Of a stretch of DNA of 64,000 bases, positions 9,130-17,780 are shown piece by piece. The position numbers and the translations under genes are program-made. The stretch is taken from positions 3,076,094-3,140,093 of the forward strand of contig NZ_KI421504.1 in the NCBI RefSeq assembly GCF_000473165.1. Direction: 5' to 3'. The stretch's first letter is position 1; every line of letters starts with the position of its first letter. This DNA is from Leisingera aquimarina DSM 24565. GTDB lineage: Bacteria > Pseudomonadota > Alphaproteobacteria > Rhodobacterales > Rhodobacteraceae. Below the pieces are notes generated by a model, which did no database searches, had not been told where the DNA came from, and saw only the letters and a program-made list of their open reading frames with translations.

Positions 9130-10056
9130 ATGGCTTTGCTGAACTTTAAGAAACGCGATTCTGGTGCTGGCCAGACTGCCACCCCCGAAATGGAAGCCTT
9201 CCTGAAAGGCTACTCCATCGAGGTGATGCCGCGCACTGCGGCCAAGGTCGATGATTTCCGCGATCTGCTGCCCGCCGGAACCCGTGTCTATGTCGCGCAC
9301 ATCGAAGGCACCCCGATTGAGGACATGGTCGACACTGCCAAGCGCATCGCCGGCGAAGGCTATGATGTGATGCCGCACTTCCCGGCGCGTATCATCAAGG
9401 ACAAGGCAACCCTTGGCGACTGGATCAACCGTTACCAGGGTGAAGCAGGCGTGAAGCAGGGCCTGATCCTGGCCGGCGGCGTGGCCAAGCCGCATGGCGA
9501 TTTCGATAGCTCGATGCAGCTGCTGGAAACCGGGCTGTTCGACGATGCGGGCTTTACCAACCTGCACGTTGCGGGCCATCCTGAGCCGAACCTGGACATC
9601 GACCCCAAAGGCGGCCGTGCCAACACCTATGCGGCGCTCGATTGGAAGCAGGAATTCTCCAAGCGCACCGACGCTGATATGGCGCTGGCAACCCAGTTCT
9701 GTTTCGAAGCACAGCCGGTGATCGACTGGGTGAACGAGCTGAGCGAGCGCGGCATGAACCTGCCGGTTCATATCGGCATCGCCGGCCCGGCCAAACTGCA
9801 GACCATGATCAAGTTCGCAATCGCCTGCGGTGTCGGCCCGTCACTCAAAGTGCTGCAGAAACGCGCCAAGGACGTCTCCAAGCTGCTGCTGCCGCATGAG
9901 CCGGGCGAGGTTCTGGCGGGTCTGGCAGCACATAAGGCGGCCAACCCCGATTTCGCAATTGAGAAGGTCCACTTCTTCCCGCTGGGCGGCATCAAGACCA
10001 ATGCCACCTGGGCGATCAACAACGGCGGCGATTCCGCAAAGCCGGTTAACTCCTAA
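9130..10056 (+). CDS. metF: Methylenetetrahydrofolate reductase, MetF-like
   Basis: A 308-residue flavoprotein-type TIM barrel that should reduce 5,10-methylene-THF to 5-methyl-THF. Family features include HIEGTPIEDM early in the barrel, LILAGGVAKPHG and GHPEPNLDI in the middle, and GIAGPAKLQTMIKFA plus FFPLGGIKTN near the end. It belongs to the divergent MetF branch common in Rhodobacteraceae rather than the E. coli-like branch. The ATG at 9130 follows GGGAGG. It sits 17 bp upstream of a methyl-THF:corrinoid methyltransferase gene, so the operon would make methyl-THF and pass the methyl group to cobalamin. Methionine synthesis is the likely use. Confidence 0.85.
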   Translation: MALLNFKKRDSGAGQTATPEMEAFLKGYSIEVMPRTAAKVDDFRDLLPAGTRVYVAHIEGTPIEDMVDTAKRIAGEGYDVMPHFPARIIKDKATLGDWINRYQGEAGVKQGLILAGGVAKPHGDFDSSMQLLETGLFDDAGFTNLHVAGHPEPNLDIDPKGGRANTYAALDWKQEFSKRTDADMALATQFCFEAQPVIDWVNELSERGMNLPVHIGIAGPAKLQTMIKFAIACGVGPSLKVLQKRAKDVSKLLLPHEPGEVLAGLAAHKAANPDFAIEKVHFFPLGGIKTNATWAINNGGDSAKPVNS

Positions 10057-10073
10057 GACCCTAAGGATCAAAA

Positions 10074-11135
10074 ATGACCCGTACAGTCGTAGAATCAAAA
10101 ACAAAAACCGCGGTCCTGGGCTTTGACGAGCCGTTCTGCGTCATCGGTGAACGCATCAACCCGACCGGCCGCAAGAAACTGGCCGCGGAGCTGGAAGCCG
10201 GCGATTTCTCCACCGTTGAAAAAGACGCTGTTGCTCAGGTTTTGGCCGGTGCGACCGTGCTCGATATCAATGCGGGCGTGGTTTACAATTCGAACCCGAA
10301 CCCGAACGAAACCGAGCCGCCGCTGATGCGCAAGATCGTCGAGCTGGTGCAGGGCCTGGTCGACGTGCCGCTGTGCATCGACTCCTCGGTGCCGGGCGCG
10401 CTCGAAGCCGGTCTGGAAATCTGCGAAGGCCGTCCGCTGCTGAACTCGGTCACCGGCGAAGAAGAGCGCCTGGAGCAGATCCTGCCGCTGGTCAAAAAGT
10501 ACAACGTGCCGGTTGTGGCGATCTCCAATGACGACACTGGCATCTCGGAAGACCCCGATGTGCGTTTCGCCGTCGCCAAGAAGATCGTTGAACGCGCTGC
10601 CGATTTCGGCATCCCGGCGCATGACATCGTGGTTGACCCGCTGGTGATGCCGGTTGGTGCAATGGCAACTGCCGGTCTGCAGGTGTTTGCGCTGGTCCGC
10701 CGCCTGCGCGAAGAGCTGGGCGTGAACACCACCTGCGGCGCGTCCAACATCTCCTTCGGCCTGCCGAACCGTCACGGCATCAACAACGCTTTCCTGCCGA
10801 TGGCAATGGGCGCTGGCATGACTTCGGCGATTATGAACCCGGTGGCGCTGCCCATCACGCAGAAGAAAATCGCCGAGAAGAAGGCCGAAGTTGAAGCGGC
10901 CGGCATCATCCTGCCCGAGGGCATGGAAGACGAAGCTTTTGTTCAGATGTTCGGTCTCGGCTCCACCAAGCCGCGGGCCGGTAAGGAGATGGAGGCCATC
11001 CGCGCTGCCAACTTCCTGACCAACAACGACCCGCATGGCGGCGAGTGGATCAAGTTCAACAAAGAGCCTGCCAAAGAAGGCGAAGAAGGCCGTGGCCGTG
11101 GCGGCCGCGCAGGCGGCCGCCGCCGCCGCGCCTGA
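10074..11135 (+). CDS. Methyltetrahydrofolate:corrinoid methyltransferase, with Arg/Gly-rich tail
   Basis: A 353-residue pterin-binding TIM barrel, the stand-alone equivalent of the folate module of MetH or of AcsE/MtvA-type methyltransferases. Recognisable segments are CVIGERINPTGRKK at the N-terminus, LDINAGVV, PLCIDSSVPGALEAGL, NSVTGEEERLE, and TTCGASNISFGLPNR, which carries the Asn used in pterin binding. The protein contains no B12-binding or homocysteine-binding module, so separate partners are needed. The last 15 residues, GRGRGGRAGGRRRRA, form a basic RG-rich tail not expected for this enzyme. The gene ends the operon; a strong terminator follows 23 bp later. A split B12-dependent methionine synthase, as reported for Phaeobacter, is the likeliest role. 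Confidence 0.85.
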   Translation: MTRTVVESKTKTAVLGFDEPFCVIGERINPTGRKKLAAELEAGDFSTVEKDAVAQVLAGATVLDINAGVVYNSNPNPNETEPPLMRKIVELVQGLVDVPLCIDSSVPGALEAGLEICEGRPLLNSVTGEEERLEQILPLVKKYNVPVVAISNDDTGISEDPDVRFAVAKKIVERAADFGIPAHDIVVDPLVMPVGAMATAGLQVFALVRRLREELGVNTTCGASNISFGLPNRHGINNAFLPMAMGAGMTSAIMNPVALPITQKKIAEKKAEVEAAGIILPEGMEDEAFVQMFGLGSTKPRAGKEMEAIRAANFLTNNDPHGGEWIKFNKEPAKEGEEGRGRGGRAGGRRRRA

Positions 11136-11158
11136 TCGGTGCAGGCAGACTAACCAAG

Positions 11159-11187
11159 AGGCCGGGCAGAAATGCCCGGCCTTTTTC
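11159..11187 (+). terminator. Rho-independent terminator after the metF operon
   Basis: A perfect stem (AGGCCGGGCA pairing with TGCCCGGCCT) around a GAAA loop is followed by five T residues. It lies 23 bp after the methyltransferase stop codon. Confidence 0.9.
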
Positions 11188-11364
11188 ATTTTATCAGCAA
11201 CTTGTACGGCGTGCTTCATTTCTCTGGCGTGATCCGGGCAGGGATCAGCTACTGGACGAAACCCGCCAATTCCCGCCTCCTGCACCTGGACTGAAGCAGG
11301 TGCCGTCTGTTGTGTTCTTGGAATACTTGCACCCAACGGACGGTTACTTTACGAAAATGGCCAA

Positions 11365-12378
11365 ATGGAACTGGTATCAGACAACACCGTCAAGATCCTT
11401 TTGCTAATCACGCCGAACTTCAATTTGGCTGCAACAGTTGGGTTTCTCGATCCATTCCGCGCGGCCAACTATCTTGAGGGGAGCGTCAGGTTTCAGTGGC
11501 ACATCGTGTCCCAACGTGGCGGACCATGTATCGCCAGCAATGGGTTGAGCATCGATACAGTTGCCTTGTCAGCTGTTCAGGACACAAACGCAGATATTGT
11601 GATCGTCTCCTCCAGTTGGGCTCCGGAAGCACATAACACAATTCCGTTGCACGCCGCGCTTTGGCGGTGGGCGCGGCAGGGCTGCACATTGGGCGGACTG
11701 GACACAGGCGCCTTCATTCTTGGTGAGGCCGGATTGCTAAAGGGCTGCAAAGCCACGGTGCACTACGAACATATCGACGCAATGATCGAGCTGTTCCCGA
11801 ATGTTGAAGTCAGCGAAGAGCTGTTTGTCTTTGACGGCAACCGCATCACCTGTTGCGGGGGCGTTGCAGTTGCGGATTTTGCACTGCACATTATTCAGGG
11901 CACACACGGAGATGCGGTGGCAAACGCTGCAGCAAGATATGTGTTTCTGCAAAGCGTTCGGCCGTTTGGGGCGCTGCAGAATCCTGGGTTGGCCGAGCCG
12001 ATCGGTCAGGTGGCGCCCAGTGCGGTCAAACGGGCGATTGCGATCATGGAGCAGAATCTCGAGGTGCCTCTGACGATCCCCGAGATCTGTGACGCGGTTG
12101 AGATTTCACAGCGGCACCTGAACCGTCAGTTCACGGCCTATGTTAAGAAGACGCCGACGTTGTATTACCGGGACATCCGGCTGGACCGGGCACGGGGCCT
12201 GGTGACTCAAACGCGGATTCCGCTGGCTGAAGTGGCGGTGGCCTCAGGATTTTCCAGCCAAGTGCATTTCAGCCGGGCTTACCGCGAAAGATTTGGTCTG
12301 GCACCGCGCAGTGACCGGATCGAGGGGCGTGTGCCATTTGAATTTCGCGCCTGGCCGATGCATCGGAAGACAGATTGA
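11365..12378 (+). CDS. GlxA-family transcriptional regulator (DJ-1/PfpI domain + AraC HTH)
   Basis: A 337-residue regulator. Residues about 8-175 form a DJ-1/PfpI-like sensor domain with the GlxA-typical GGLDTGAFILGEAGLL segment; the usual Cys of enzymatic DJ-1 proteins is replaced by Asp, so the domain senses rather than catalyses. Residues about 225-325 form an AraC/XylS double HTH (SQRHLNRQF and GFSSQVHFSRAYRERFG). Family members such as GbdR and CdhR control glycine betaine and carnitine catabolism. Placement 128 bp upstream of a codirectional cassette with a Rieske oxygenase, a choline-sulfatase-like enzyme and a carnitine-dehydrogenase-like enzyme suggests it activates that cassette in response to a quaternary amine. 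Confidence 0.87.
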   Translation: MELVSDNTVKILLLITPNFNLAATVGFLDPFRAANYLEGSVRFQWHIVSQRGGPCIASNGLSIDTVALSAVQDTNADIVIVSSSWAPEAHNTIPLHAALWRWARQGCTLGGLDTGAFILGEAGLLKGCKATVHYEHIDAMIELFPNVEVSEELFVFDGNRITCCGGVAVADFALHIIQGTHGDAVANAAARYVFLQSVRPFGALQNPGLAEPIGQVAPSAVKRAIAIMEQNLEVPLTIPEICDAVEISQRHLNRQFTAYVKKTPTLYYRDIRLDRARGLVTQTRIPLAEVAVASGFSSQVHFSRAYRERFGLAPRSDRIEGRVPFEFRAWPMHRKTD

Positions 12379-12506
12379 ACGCCTTTTGGCGAATAATGTC
12401 TGGTTGACGGCCAGCTACGCACAGAGACGACGCTTCTGAACGGCGATCCTTTTTCCAGCTCGACTCACCCGGTTCACAGCGGGAACGCCAGAGGAGAAGG
12501 TTTGCC

Positions 12507-13646
12507 ATGACTGAACTGCCGTCAAAAAAACAGTTTACTGAGATCGCCAACGGTTACAGCGAGAATGCCTCCGCTTCGCAGTCCTTGCGGGCAGAGGCCT
12601 ATACGGATCCGGCCTGGTATCAGGTGGACCTGAGGGAAATCATCTCCAGGACCTGGCAATGGGTCTGCCATGTGGAAAAGCTCCGCGAGCCAGGCAGCTA
12701 CACCACGATCGAAATTGCCGGGCAGCCCATCGCCGTGGTGCGTGACAGAGAAGGTGTTTTGCGCGCCTTCTACAACGTCTGCAAGCATCGCGCCCATGAA
12801 TTGCTTAGCGGCGAAGGCATCACAAGCCGGATCATGTGCCCCTATCATGCCTGGGTCTACAAGCTGGACGGCAATCTGATCCGCGCGCCCCATACGGAAA
12901 ACCTTGAGGGTTTTGACCCCAAAGATATCTGCCTCGACGAGGTCCAAGTCGAAGAGTTCTGCGGCTTTATTTATGTGAATCTGGACGCTCAGGCGCACTC
13001 CCTGTCGGAAATGTCAGGCGATCTGGAAACGGAAATCCAGCACTGGGCACCGGATATTGCCGATCTCACTTTTGCCCATCGGCTGATTTATGACATTAAG
13101 TCCAACTGGAAAAACGTGGTCGACAATTTTCTGGAATGCTACCATTGCCCGACAGCGCATAAAGACTTCTGCGATCTGGTAGACATGGACACCTACAAGG
13201 TGACAACCCATGGTATCTACTCCAGTCACATGGCCGATGCGGGCAACACCCCCAACAGCGCCTATGATGTCTCCAACGCGACGGTGAAAACCCATGCGGT
13301 TTGGTGGCTGTGGCCCAATACCTGCATCATGCGCTATCCGGGCCGGTCCTCAATGATTATTCTGAACATCATCCCGGCAGGACCGGACCGGACGCTGGAA
13401 ACCTATGATTTCTTCCTCGAAGAAAAGACTCCGAACGAGGCCGAACTGGAAACCATACGTTATCTCGACGAGGTGCTGCAGGTCGAAGATATCAACATCG
13501 TTGAGAGCGTTCAAAAGGGCATGAACACACCGGCGTTTGACAGTGGACGGATTGTGAATGATCCGCATGGATCGGGCATGTCGGAACACGCAGTCCATCA
13601 CTTTCATGGTCTGGTTCTGGATGCCTACAAGCGGGCTGCCGGATGA
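12507..13646 (+). CDS. Rieske non-heme iron oxygenase alpha subunit, quaternary-amine type
   Basis: A 379-residue ring-hydroxylating-type oxygenase. The Rieske [2Fe-2S] ligands are C92-x-H94 (VCKHRAH) and C111-x-x-H114 (CPYHAW). The mononuclear iron site is seen as E210-C-Y-H213-C-P-T-A-H218, with a likely third ligand D328 in VEDINIVES. Rieske enzymes with an ECYHC motif include carnitine, glycine-betaine and stachydrine oxygenases/demethylases, which favours a trimethylammonium or related substrate over an aromatic one. No reductase gene is adjacent, so electrons must come from elsewhere. GAGGAGAAGG precedes the ATG. The C-terminal KGMNTPAF region differs from the QRGL.S.GY signature I associate with CntA/GbcA, so the substrate is probably different. 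Confidence 0.82.
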   Translation: MTELPSKKQFTEIANGYSENASASQSLRAEAYTDPAWYQVDLREIISRTWQWVCHVEKLREPGSYTTIEIAGQPIAVVRDREGVLRAFYNVCKHRAHELLSGEGITSRIMCPYHAWVYKLDGNLIRAPHTENLEGFDPKDICLDEVQVEEFCGFIYVNLDAQAHSLSEMSGDLETEIQHWAPDIADLTFAHRLIYDIKSNWKNVVDNFLECYHCPTAHKDFCDLVDMDTYKVTTHGIYSSHMADAGNTPNSAYDVSNATVKTHAVWWLWPNTCIMRYPGRSSMIILNIIPAGPDRTLETYDFFLEEKTPNEAELETIRYLDEVLQVEDINIVESVQKGMNTPAFDSGRIVNDPHGSGMSEHAVHHFHGLVLDAYKRAAG

Positions 13647-13752
13647 GCGCACCCTGTTTCCCTGCGGCCTGCGCCAAGGCCGGGCCGATGGTATTTGAAC
13701 CGCCGCCACAGGGGCGGTGGTCTCAAATCATCAGCTGAACTGGGAGAGTAAA

Positions 13753-15282
13753 ATGTCCAGACGTCCAAACATCGTCATCATCATGGCAGATCAATTGGCG
13801 CCGCAGTATTGCGGTGCCTATGGTCATGCCGTTGCCAAGACTCCGCATCTGGATGCGCTGGCAGCGCGGGGGATGCGGTTTGACGCGGCCTATTGCAACT
13901 CGCCGCTTTGCGCGCCTTCGCGGTTTGCTTTCATGTCGGGTCAGCTGATCAGCCGCATCGCCGCCTATGACAATGCGTCAGAGTTCCGCGCCTCAGTGCC
14001 GACATTTGCGCACTACCTCAGAGGACTGGGCTATCGTACCTGCCTGTCGGGCAAGATGCACTTTGTCGGTCCGGATCAGAAACATGGTTTCGAGGACCGT
14101 GTCACCACTGATGTTTACCCCTCCGATTTTGCCTGGACCCCCGACTGGGAAGCCCATGATGAGCGGATCGACAAATGGTACCACAATATGCAGACCGTAA
14201 AGGAAAGCGGTGTCGCGATTGCCACTTTCCAGACCGACTATGACGATGAGGTGGGATTTGCAGCGCGGCGCTGGCTGATAGACCGGGGCAGGGACCGCGC
14301 CCAGGGAAGCGAAGCACCCTTTGCGATAGTGGCCAGCTTTATTCACCCCCATGACCCCTATGTCGCCCAGCCGGAATGGTGGGATCTCTATTCCGGCGAA
14401 GATATTGAGATGCCCGGATTTGTTCTGACCGCCGAGGAGCAGGATTCGTTCTCGCGCCGGGTCATGGACGGGATCGAGGCCAGCCATGTGCCGCTCAGCG
14501 ACGAGGAGGTCCGCCGGGCACGGCGCGCCTATTTGGCCAATGTCAGCTACTTCGACAGCAAAATCGGTGAGATCGTCAAAACGCTGGAAGACATTGGTGA
14601 ACTGGACAACACGATCGTAGTCGTCACCGCGGATCACGGCGACATGCTGGGCGAGCGCGGCCTGTGGTACAAGATGAACTTCTTTGAGCATTCCGCTCGG
14701 GTTCCCTTGATCATGGCCGGCCCGGATGTGGTACAGGGCACCGCATCAAACGCCTGCTCTCTGGTGGATATCCTGCCAACGCTGGTCGAAATTGCCGGTG
14801 GGGACAGTGCAACCTTCGCAGAACCTGTTGACGGGCGCAGCCTGATGCCGCTGGCCAAAGGAAAAGCCGATCCTCTGGATGAAGCGATTGGTGAATATTG
14901 CGCCGAAATGACACCCTGTCCGGTGTTCATGATCCGGCGCGGGACCTTGAAATACATCCATTGCGACTTTGATCCGGCGCAGCTCTTTGATCTGGAAAAG
15001 GATCCGTTGGAAAAGGTGAATCTCGCCCGTGATCCAGCCTATGCCGGACAGGCAAAGGCCTTCGCTGCCGAGGTAGCAGAGCGCTGGAACGGCGAGGAAC
15101 TGCGCCGCGATGTCATTGCTGCACAGAAATCCCGTCGCGCATTGCATGCTGCGATGGCGGCAAGGGCAGGGGCAGGTGAGACCTGGGATTACAACCCGCC
15201 TTCCGATGCCAGTCAGCAATATGTCCGCAACCACATGGATTGGACCGTGGCAGCAGGACGTTATCGGTTTCCCCCGGTTTGA
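13753..15282 (+). CDS. betC: Choline-sulfatase-like type I sulfatase
   Basis: A 509-residue alkaline-phosphatase-superfamily sulfatase. The N-terminal metal site IIMADQ (D13, Q14) and the formylglycine motif C53-A-P-S-R57 are intact, so the Cys should be converted by a formylglycine-generating enzyme. Segments LSGKMHFVGPDQKHGFE, TTDVYPSDF.WTPDW and SFIHPHDPYV closely follow choline-sulfatase (BetC), as does the C-terminal domain ending DASQQYVRNHMDW. No signal peptide is seen, so it acts in the cytoplasm on an imported sulfate ester. The ATG at 13753 follows GGGAG. There is no betA/betB/betT nearby; the neighbours are a Rieske oxygenase and dehydrogenases, so the real substrate may be a relative of choline-O-sulfate. 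Confidence 0.82.
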   Translation: MSRRPNIVIIMADQLAPQYCGAYGHAVAKTPHLDALAARGMRFDAAYCNSPLCAPSRFAFMSGQLISRIAAYDNASEFRASVPTFAHYLRGLGYRTCLSGKMHFVGPDQKHGFEDRVTTDVYPSDFAWTPDWEAHDERIDKWYHNMQTVKESGVAIATFQTDYDDEVGFAARRWLIDRGRDRAQGSEAPFAIVASFIHPHDPYVAQPEWWDLYSGEDIEMPGFVLTAEEQDSFSRRVMDGIEASHVPLSDEEVRRARRAYLANVSYFDSKIGEIVKTLEDIGELDNTIVVVTADHGDMLGERGLWYKMNFFEHSARVPLIMAGPDVVQGTASNACSLVDILPTLVEIAGGDSATFAEPVDGRSLMPLAKGKADPLDEAIGEYCAEMTPCPVFMIRRGTLKYIHCDFDPAQLFDLEKDPLEKVNLARDPAYAGQAKAFAAEVAERWNGEELRRDVIAAQKSRRALHAAMAARAGAGETWDYNPPSDASQQYVRNHMDWTVAAGRYRFPPV

Positions 15283-15295
15283 AAGGATGGCAGAT

Positions 15296-16090
15296 ATGAA
15301 GCTTGAAGGAAAATTTGCGCTGGTCACGGGCGGGCGCGGCGGCATTGGCCGCGCCATCGTGGCGCGGTTCCTGCGCGAGGGTGCTGTTGTTTACGCGGCC
15401 GACCTCAGCCCGCAGGGCTCTTTGGCAGATCATGACGAGGATGGCAGCCGTTTTGTACAGATGAACGTGGCCGATGAAGCCGCTGTGCAGGACGCGATGG
15501 CACAAGTCAGGAGCGCGTGCGGCAAGCTGGACATTCTGGTCAATGCGGCTGGCATCGAGATCGAAAAAACCATTGAGGAAACCTCGCTTGAGGAATGGAA
15601 CCAGAGTTTCGCGGTGAATTGCACGGGCACTTTCCTGACTTCCAAACATGCACTGCCCTTGATGCGGCAAGCAGCCAAATCCGGCACCAGCGCCAGCATC
15701 ATCAATTTTGGCAGCTATGACGGGTTCATCGCCGATCCCGGTCTGGCGGCCTATTGCGCCACCAAAGGGGCGGTGCACGCACTGACCCGGGCGATGGCCT
15801 GCGACCACGGGCCCGAGGGCATCCGTGTCAATGCGATCTGTCCCGGCTATATCGACACGCCAATGCTGCAAAGTTTCTTTGCCGGCGAAGGGTCTGGCGG
15901 CGGCGGCGGCAATATCGAAACCCTGCAACAGGCGGTGCGCGACGTGCATCCGATGCGCACCTATGGCACACCGGATGATATTGCAAATCTGGTCAACTGG
16001 CTGGCCTCGGACGAGGCGCGCTATGCCAGCGGTCAGCTCTGGGTTCTGGATGGCGGCCTGTCTGCACAGGTTCAGCAGATGAGACTCTGA
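15296..16090 (+). CDS. SDR family NAD(P)-dependent oxidoreductase (first)
   Basis: A classical short-chain dehydrogenase of 264 residues. The cofactor loop TGGRGGIG is near residue 12-19, and an Asp at the end of beta-2 (YAADLS) suggests NAD preference. The conserved NNAG motif reads NAAG here. The catalytic Ser lies in INFGSYDG and the active-site Y-x-x-x-K is YCATK. A Gly-rich insert SGGGGGN sits in the substrate-cap region. I chose the ATG at 15296, eight bases after AAAGGA; an ATG at 15287 is an alternative. It begins 13 bp after the sulfatase gene and belongs to the same operon. It probably oxidises an alcohol produced in that pathway. Confidence 0.82.
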   Translation: MKLEGKFALVTGGRGGIGRAIVARFLREGAVVYAADLSPQGSLADHDEDGSRFVQMNVADEAAVQDAMAQVRSACGKLDILVNAAGIEIEKTIEETSLEEWNQSFAVNCTGTFLTSKHALPLMRQAAKSGTSASIINFGSYDGFIADPGLAAYCATKGAVHALTRAMACDHGPEGIRVNAICPGYIDTPMLQSFFAGEGSGGGGGNIETLQQAVRDVHPMRTYGTPDDIANLVNWLASDEARYASGQLWVLDGGLSAQVQQMRL

Positions 16091-16101
16091 GGAGATAGAT
16101 C

Positions 16102-16854
16102 ATGGCAACACAGGAAGCTGCAATCGTCACCGGCGGCAGCCGCGGCATCGGCCGGGCCATCGTCGAACGCTTGATGGCGGACGGCACCAATGTGGTGACT
16201 TGCGGGCGCGGGCCGCGCCCGGACGATTTGCCCGAATCTGTAGTCTGGGTACAGGCCGACGTGTCGCTGACCGGCGACGCTGCCCGCCTTATCAAAGCTG
16301 CAAACCATGCTTTCGGGCGGGTCAATCTGCTGGTCAACAATGCAGGTGTTCAGGTCGAAAAGACGGTGGCCGACAGCGACGACGACGATTGGAACCTGGT
16401 GATGAACGTCAATTGCAAAGGCGTGTTCAACATGTGCCGTGCGGCCCTCTTGGATATGGCGGCACATGGCGGCAACATCATCAATATCGGCTCGATCTCG
16501 GGCAGGGTCGCGGACCCGTCCATGGCTCTTTACAATGCGTCCAAGGCTTTCGTGCATGGGCTGACCCGCTCAATCGCCGTTGACCATGGGCCAAAGGTAC
16601 GCTGCAATGCTATCCGCCCCGGCTGGATCATGACTGAAATGGCCGGGGATGCCTTTGCCTTGGCAACGGATCCGGAAAAGGCCATGACCGATGCGCTGGC
16701 GCGCCATCCGGCTGGGCGGCTCGGGAAACCGGCCGATATTGCCAACATGGTTGCCTGGCTGGCGTCGGACCAGTCTGCCTATGTGACCGGCGAATGTTTC
16801 ACTGTCGACGGCGGCATGACTGCTGCGTCACCACTTAATCCGGGATTGTTCTGA
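16102..16854 (+). CDS. SDR family NAD(P)-dependent oxidoreductase (second)
   Basis: A 250-residue classical SDR with TGGSRGIG, NNAGVQVEK and active site YNASK; the catalytic Ser is in INIGSISGR. The C-terminal CFTVDGGMTA is typical of FabG-like enzymes. It lies 11 bp after the first SDR and its stop overlaps the start of the carnitine-dehydrogenase-like gene (TGATG). The two SDRs are clearly related but not close duplicates: the first has NAAG and a Gly-rich insert that this one lacks. A gluconate/3-ketoacyl reductase-like chemistry is possible; the substrate is unknown. Confidence 0.82.
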   Translation: MATQEAAIVTGGSRGIGRAIVERLMADGTNVVTCGRGPRPDDLPESVVWVQADVSLTGDAARLIKAANHAFGRVNLLVNNAGVQVEKTVADSDDDDWNLVMNVNCKGVFNMCRAALLDMAAHGGNIINIGSISGRVADPSMALYNASKAFVHGLTRSIAVDHGPKVRCNAIRPGWIMTEMAGDAFALATDPEKAMTDALARHPAGRLGKPADIANMVAWLASDQSAYVTGECFTVDGGMTAASPLNPGLF

Positions 16855-17780
16855 TGGAATTTGCACATACTGCGTCTCTTGGCGGCGGCGTCATCGGCGC
16901 CAGCTGGACCGCGTTGTTTCTGGCATCAGGACGGACCGTGGCCGTGTTCGATCCCGCTCCAACTACCGAAAAACAGGTGCGCGGCTACATTGAGACGGCC
17001 TGGCCGGCGATGACTGAACTGGGATTGACGGCAAACGGCGATCCCGATGCGGTCACCTTCCACGCCTCAGCACCGGAAGCCGTCCGGGGTGCTGCGTTCA
17101 TTCAGGAAAGCGTTCCGGAACGGCTGCCTGTTAAACATGCCCTTTTTGGCAAGATCGAACGGGAAATGGACAAAGATGCAATACTTGCCAGCTCGGCCTC
17201 TGGCCTGACCTTGGGACAGATGCAAAGCGGCTGGAAGGATCCGTCACGGATAATCCTGGGCCACCCTTTCAACCCGCCGCACCTTATCCCCTTGGTCGAG
17301 GTGATGGGCAACGACAAGACTGCGGATGGGATCGTGGAGGCCGCCGAGCGTTTCTATGAAAGCACCGGCAAAACAACCATCCGCGTTAACAAGGAAATCG
17401 CTGGTCATGTTGCCAACCGCCTGCAAGCCGCAGTCTGGCGCGAAGCGATCAGCCTTGTGATGCAGGGTGTTGCCTCGGTTGAAGACGTAGACAAAGCAAT
17501 GTGGGCCGGACCGGGCCTGAGATGGGCGGCGATGGGGCCAACCATGCTGTTCAATCTTGGCGCCGGAGAGGGCGGCCTGGCAGCATTCTGCGATCACTTC
17601 GCCGAAACGTTCAACGGCTGGTGGGATGATCTGGGGCAGGTGCACCTGAATGAAGACGTGGCGCAAACCCTGATCATGGGCGTGCAGGACGAAGCACAGG
17701 GTCAAACCCCGGCCGAGCTTTCAACCAAACGGGATGCCCTGATCACCGCCATGCAGAAGGCCACCGCCGGTCTGCGTTAA
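16854..17780 (+). CDS. 3-hydroxyacyl-CoA dehydrogenase-family enzyme, L-carnitine dehydrogenase-like
   Basis: A 308-residue two-domain dehydrogenase. The Rossmann loop is LGGGVIGASW near residue 9-18; the catalytic region ASSASGL...GHPFNPPHLIPLVEV carries the His of the HAD family; the C-terminal helical domain has GPGLRWAAMGP. The GPGLRW..MGP segment is one I associate with L-carnitine 3-dehydrogenase rather than with fatty-acid HADs. By that analogy it would oxidise a beta-hydroxy quaternary amine or acid to its 3-keto form. It is the last gene of the cassette that begins with the Rieske oxygenase. No terminator is obvious before the mobile-element remnant about 170 bp downstream. Confidence 0.78.
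   Translation: MEFAHTASLGGGVIGASWTALFLASGRTVAVFDPAPTTEKQVRGYIETAWPAMTELGLTANGDPDAVTFHASAPEAVRGAAFIQESVPERLPVKHALFGKIEREMDKDAILASSASGLTLGQMQSGWKDPSRIILGHPFNPPHLIPLVEVMGNDKTADGIVEAAERFYESTGKTTIRVNKEIAGHVANRLQAAVWREAISLVMQGVASVEDVDKAMWAGPGLRWAAMGPTMLFNLGAGEGGLAAFCDHFAETFNGWWDDLGQVHLNEDVAQTLIMGVQDEAQGQTPAELSTKRDALITAMQKATAGLR

Noticed and set aside
10095-11336. Minus-strand frame of 413 codons opposite the corrinoid methyltransferase
   Set aside because: His/Gln-rich translation of an antisense strand; it also runs across a terminator.
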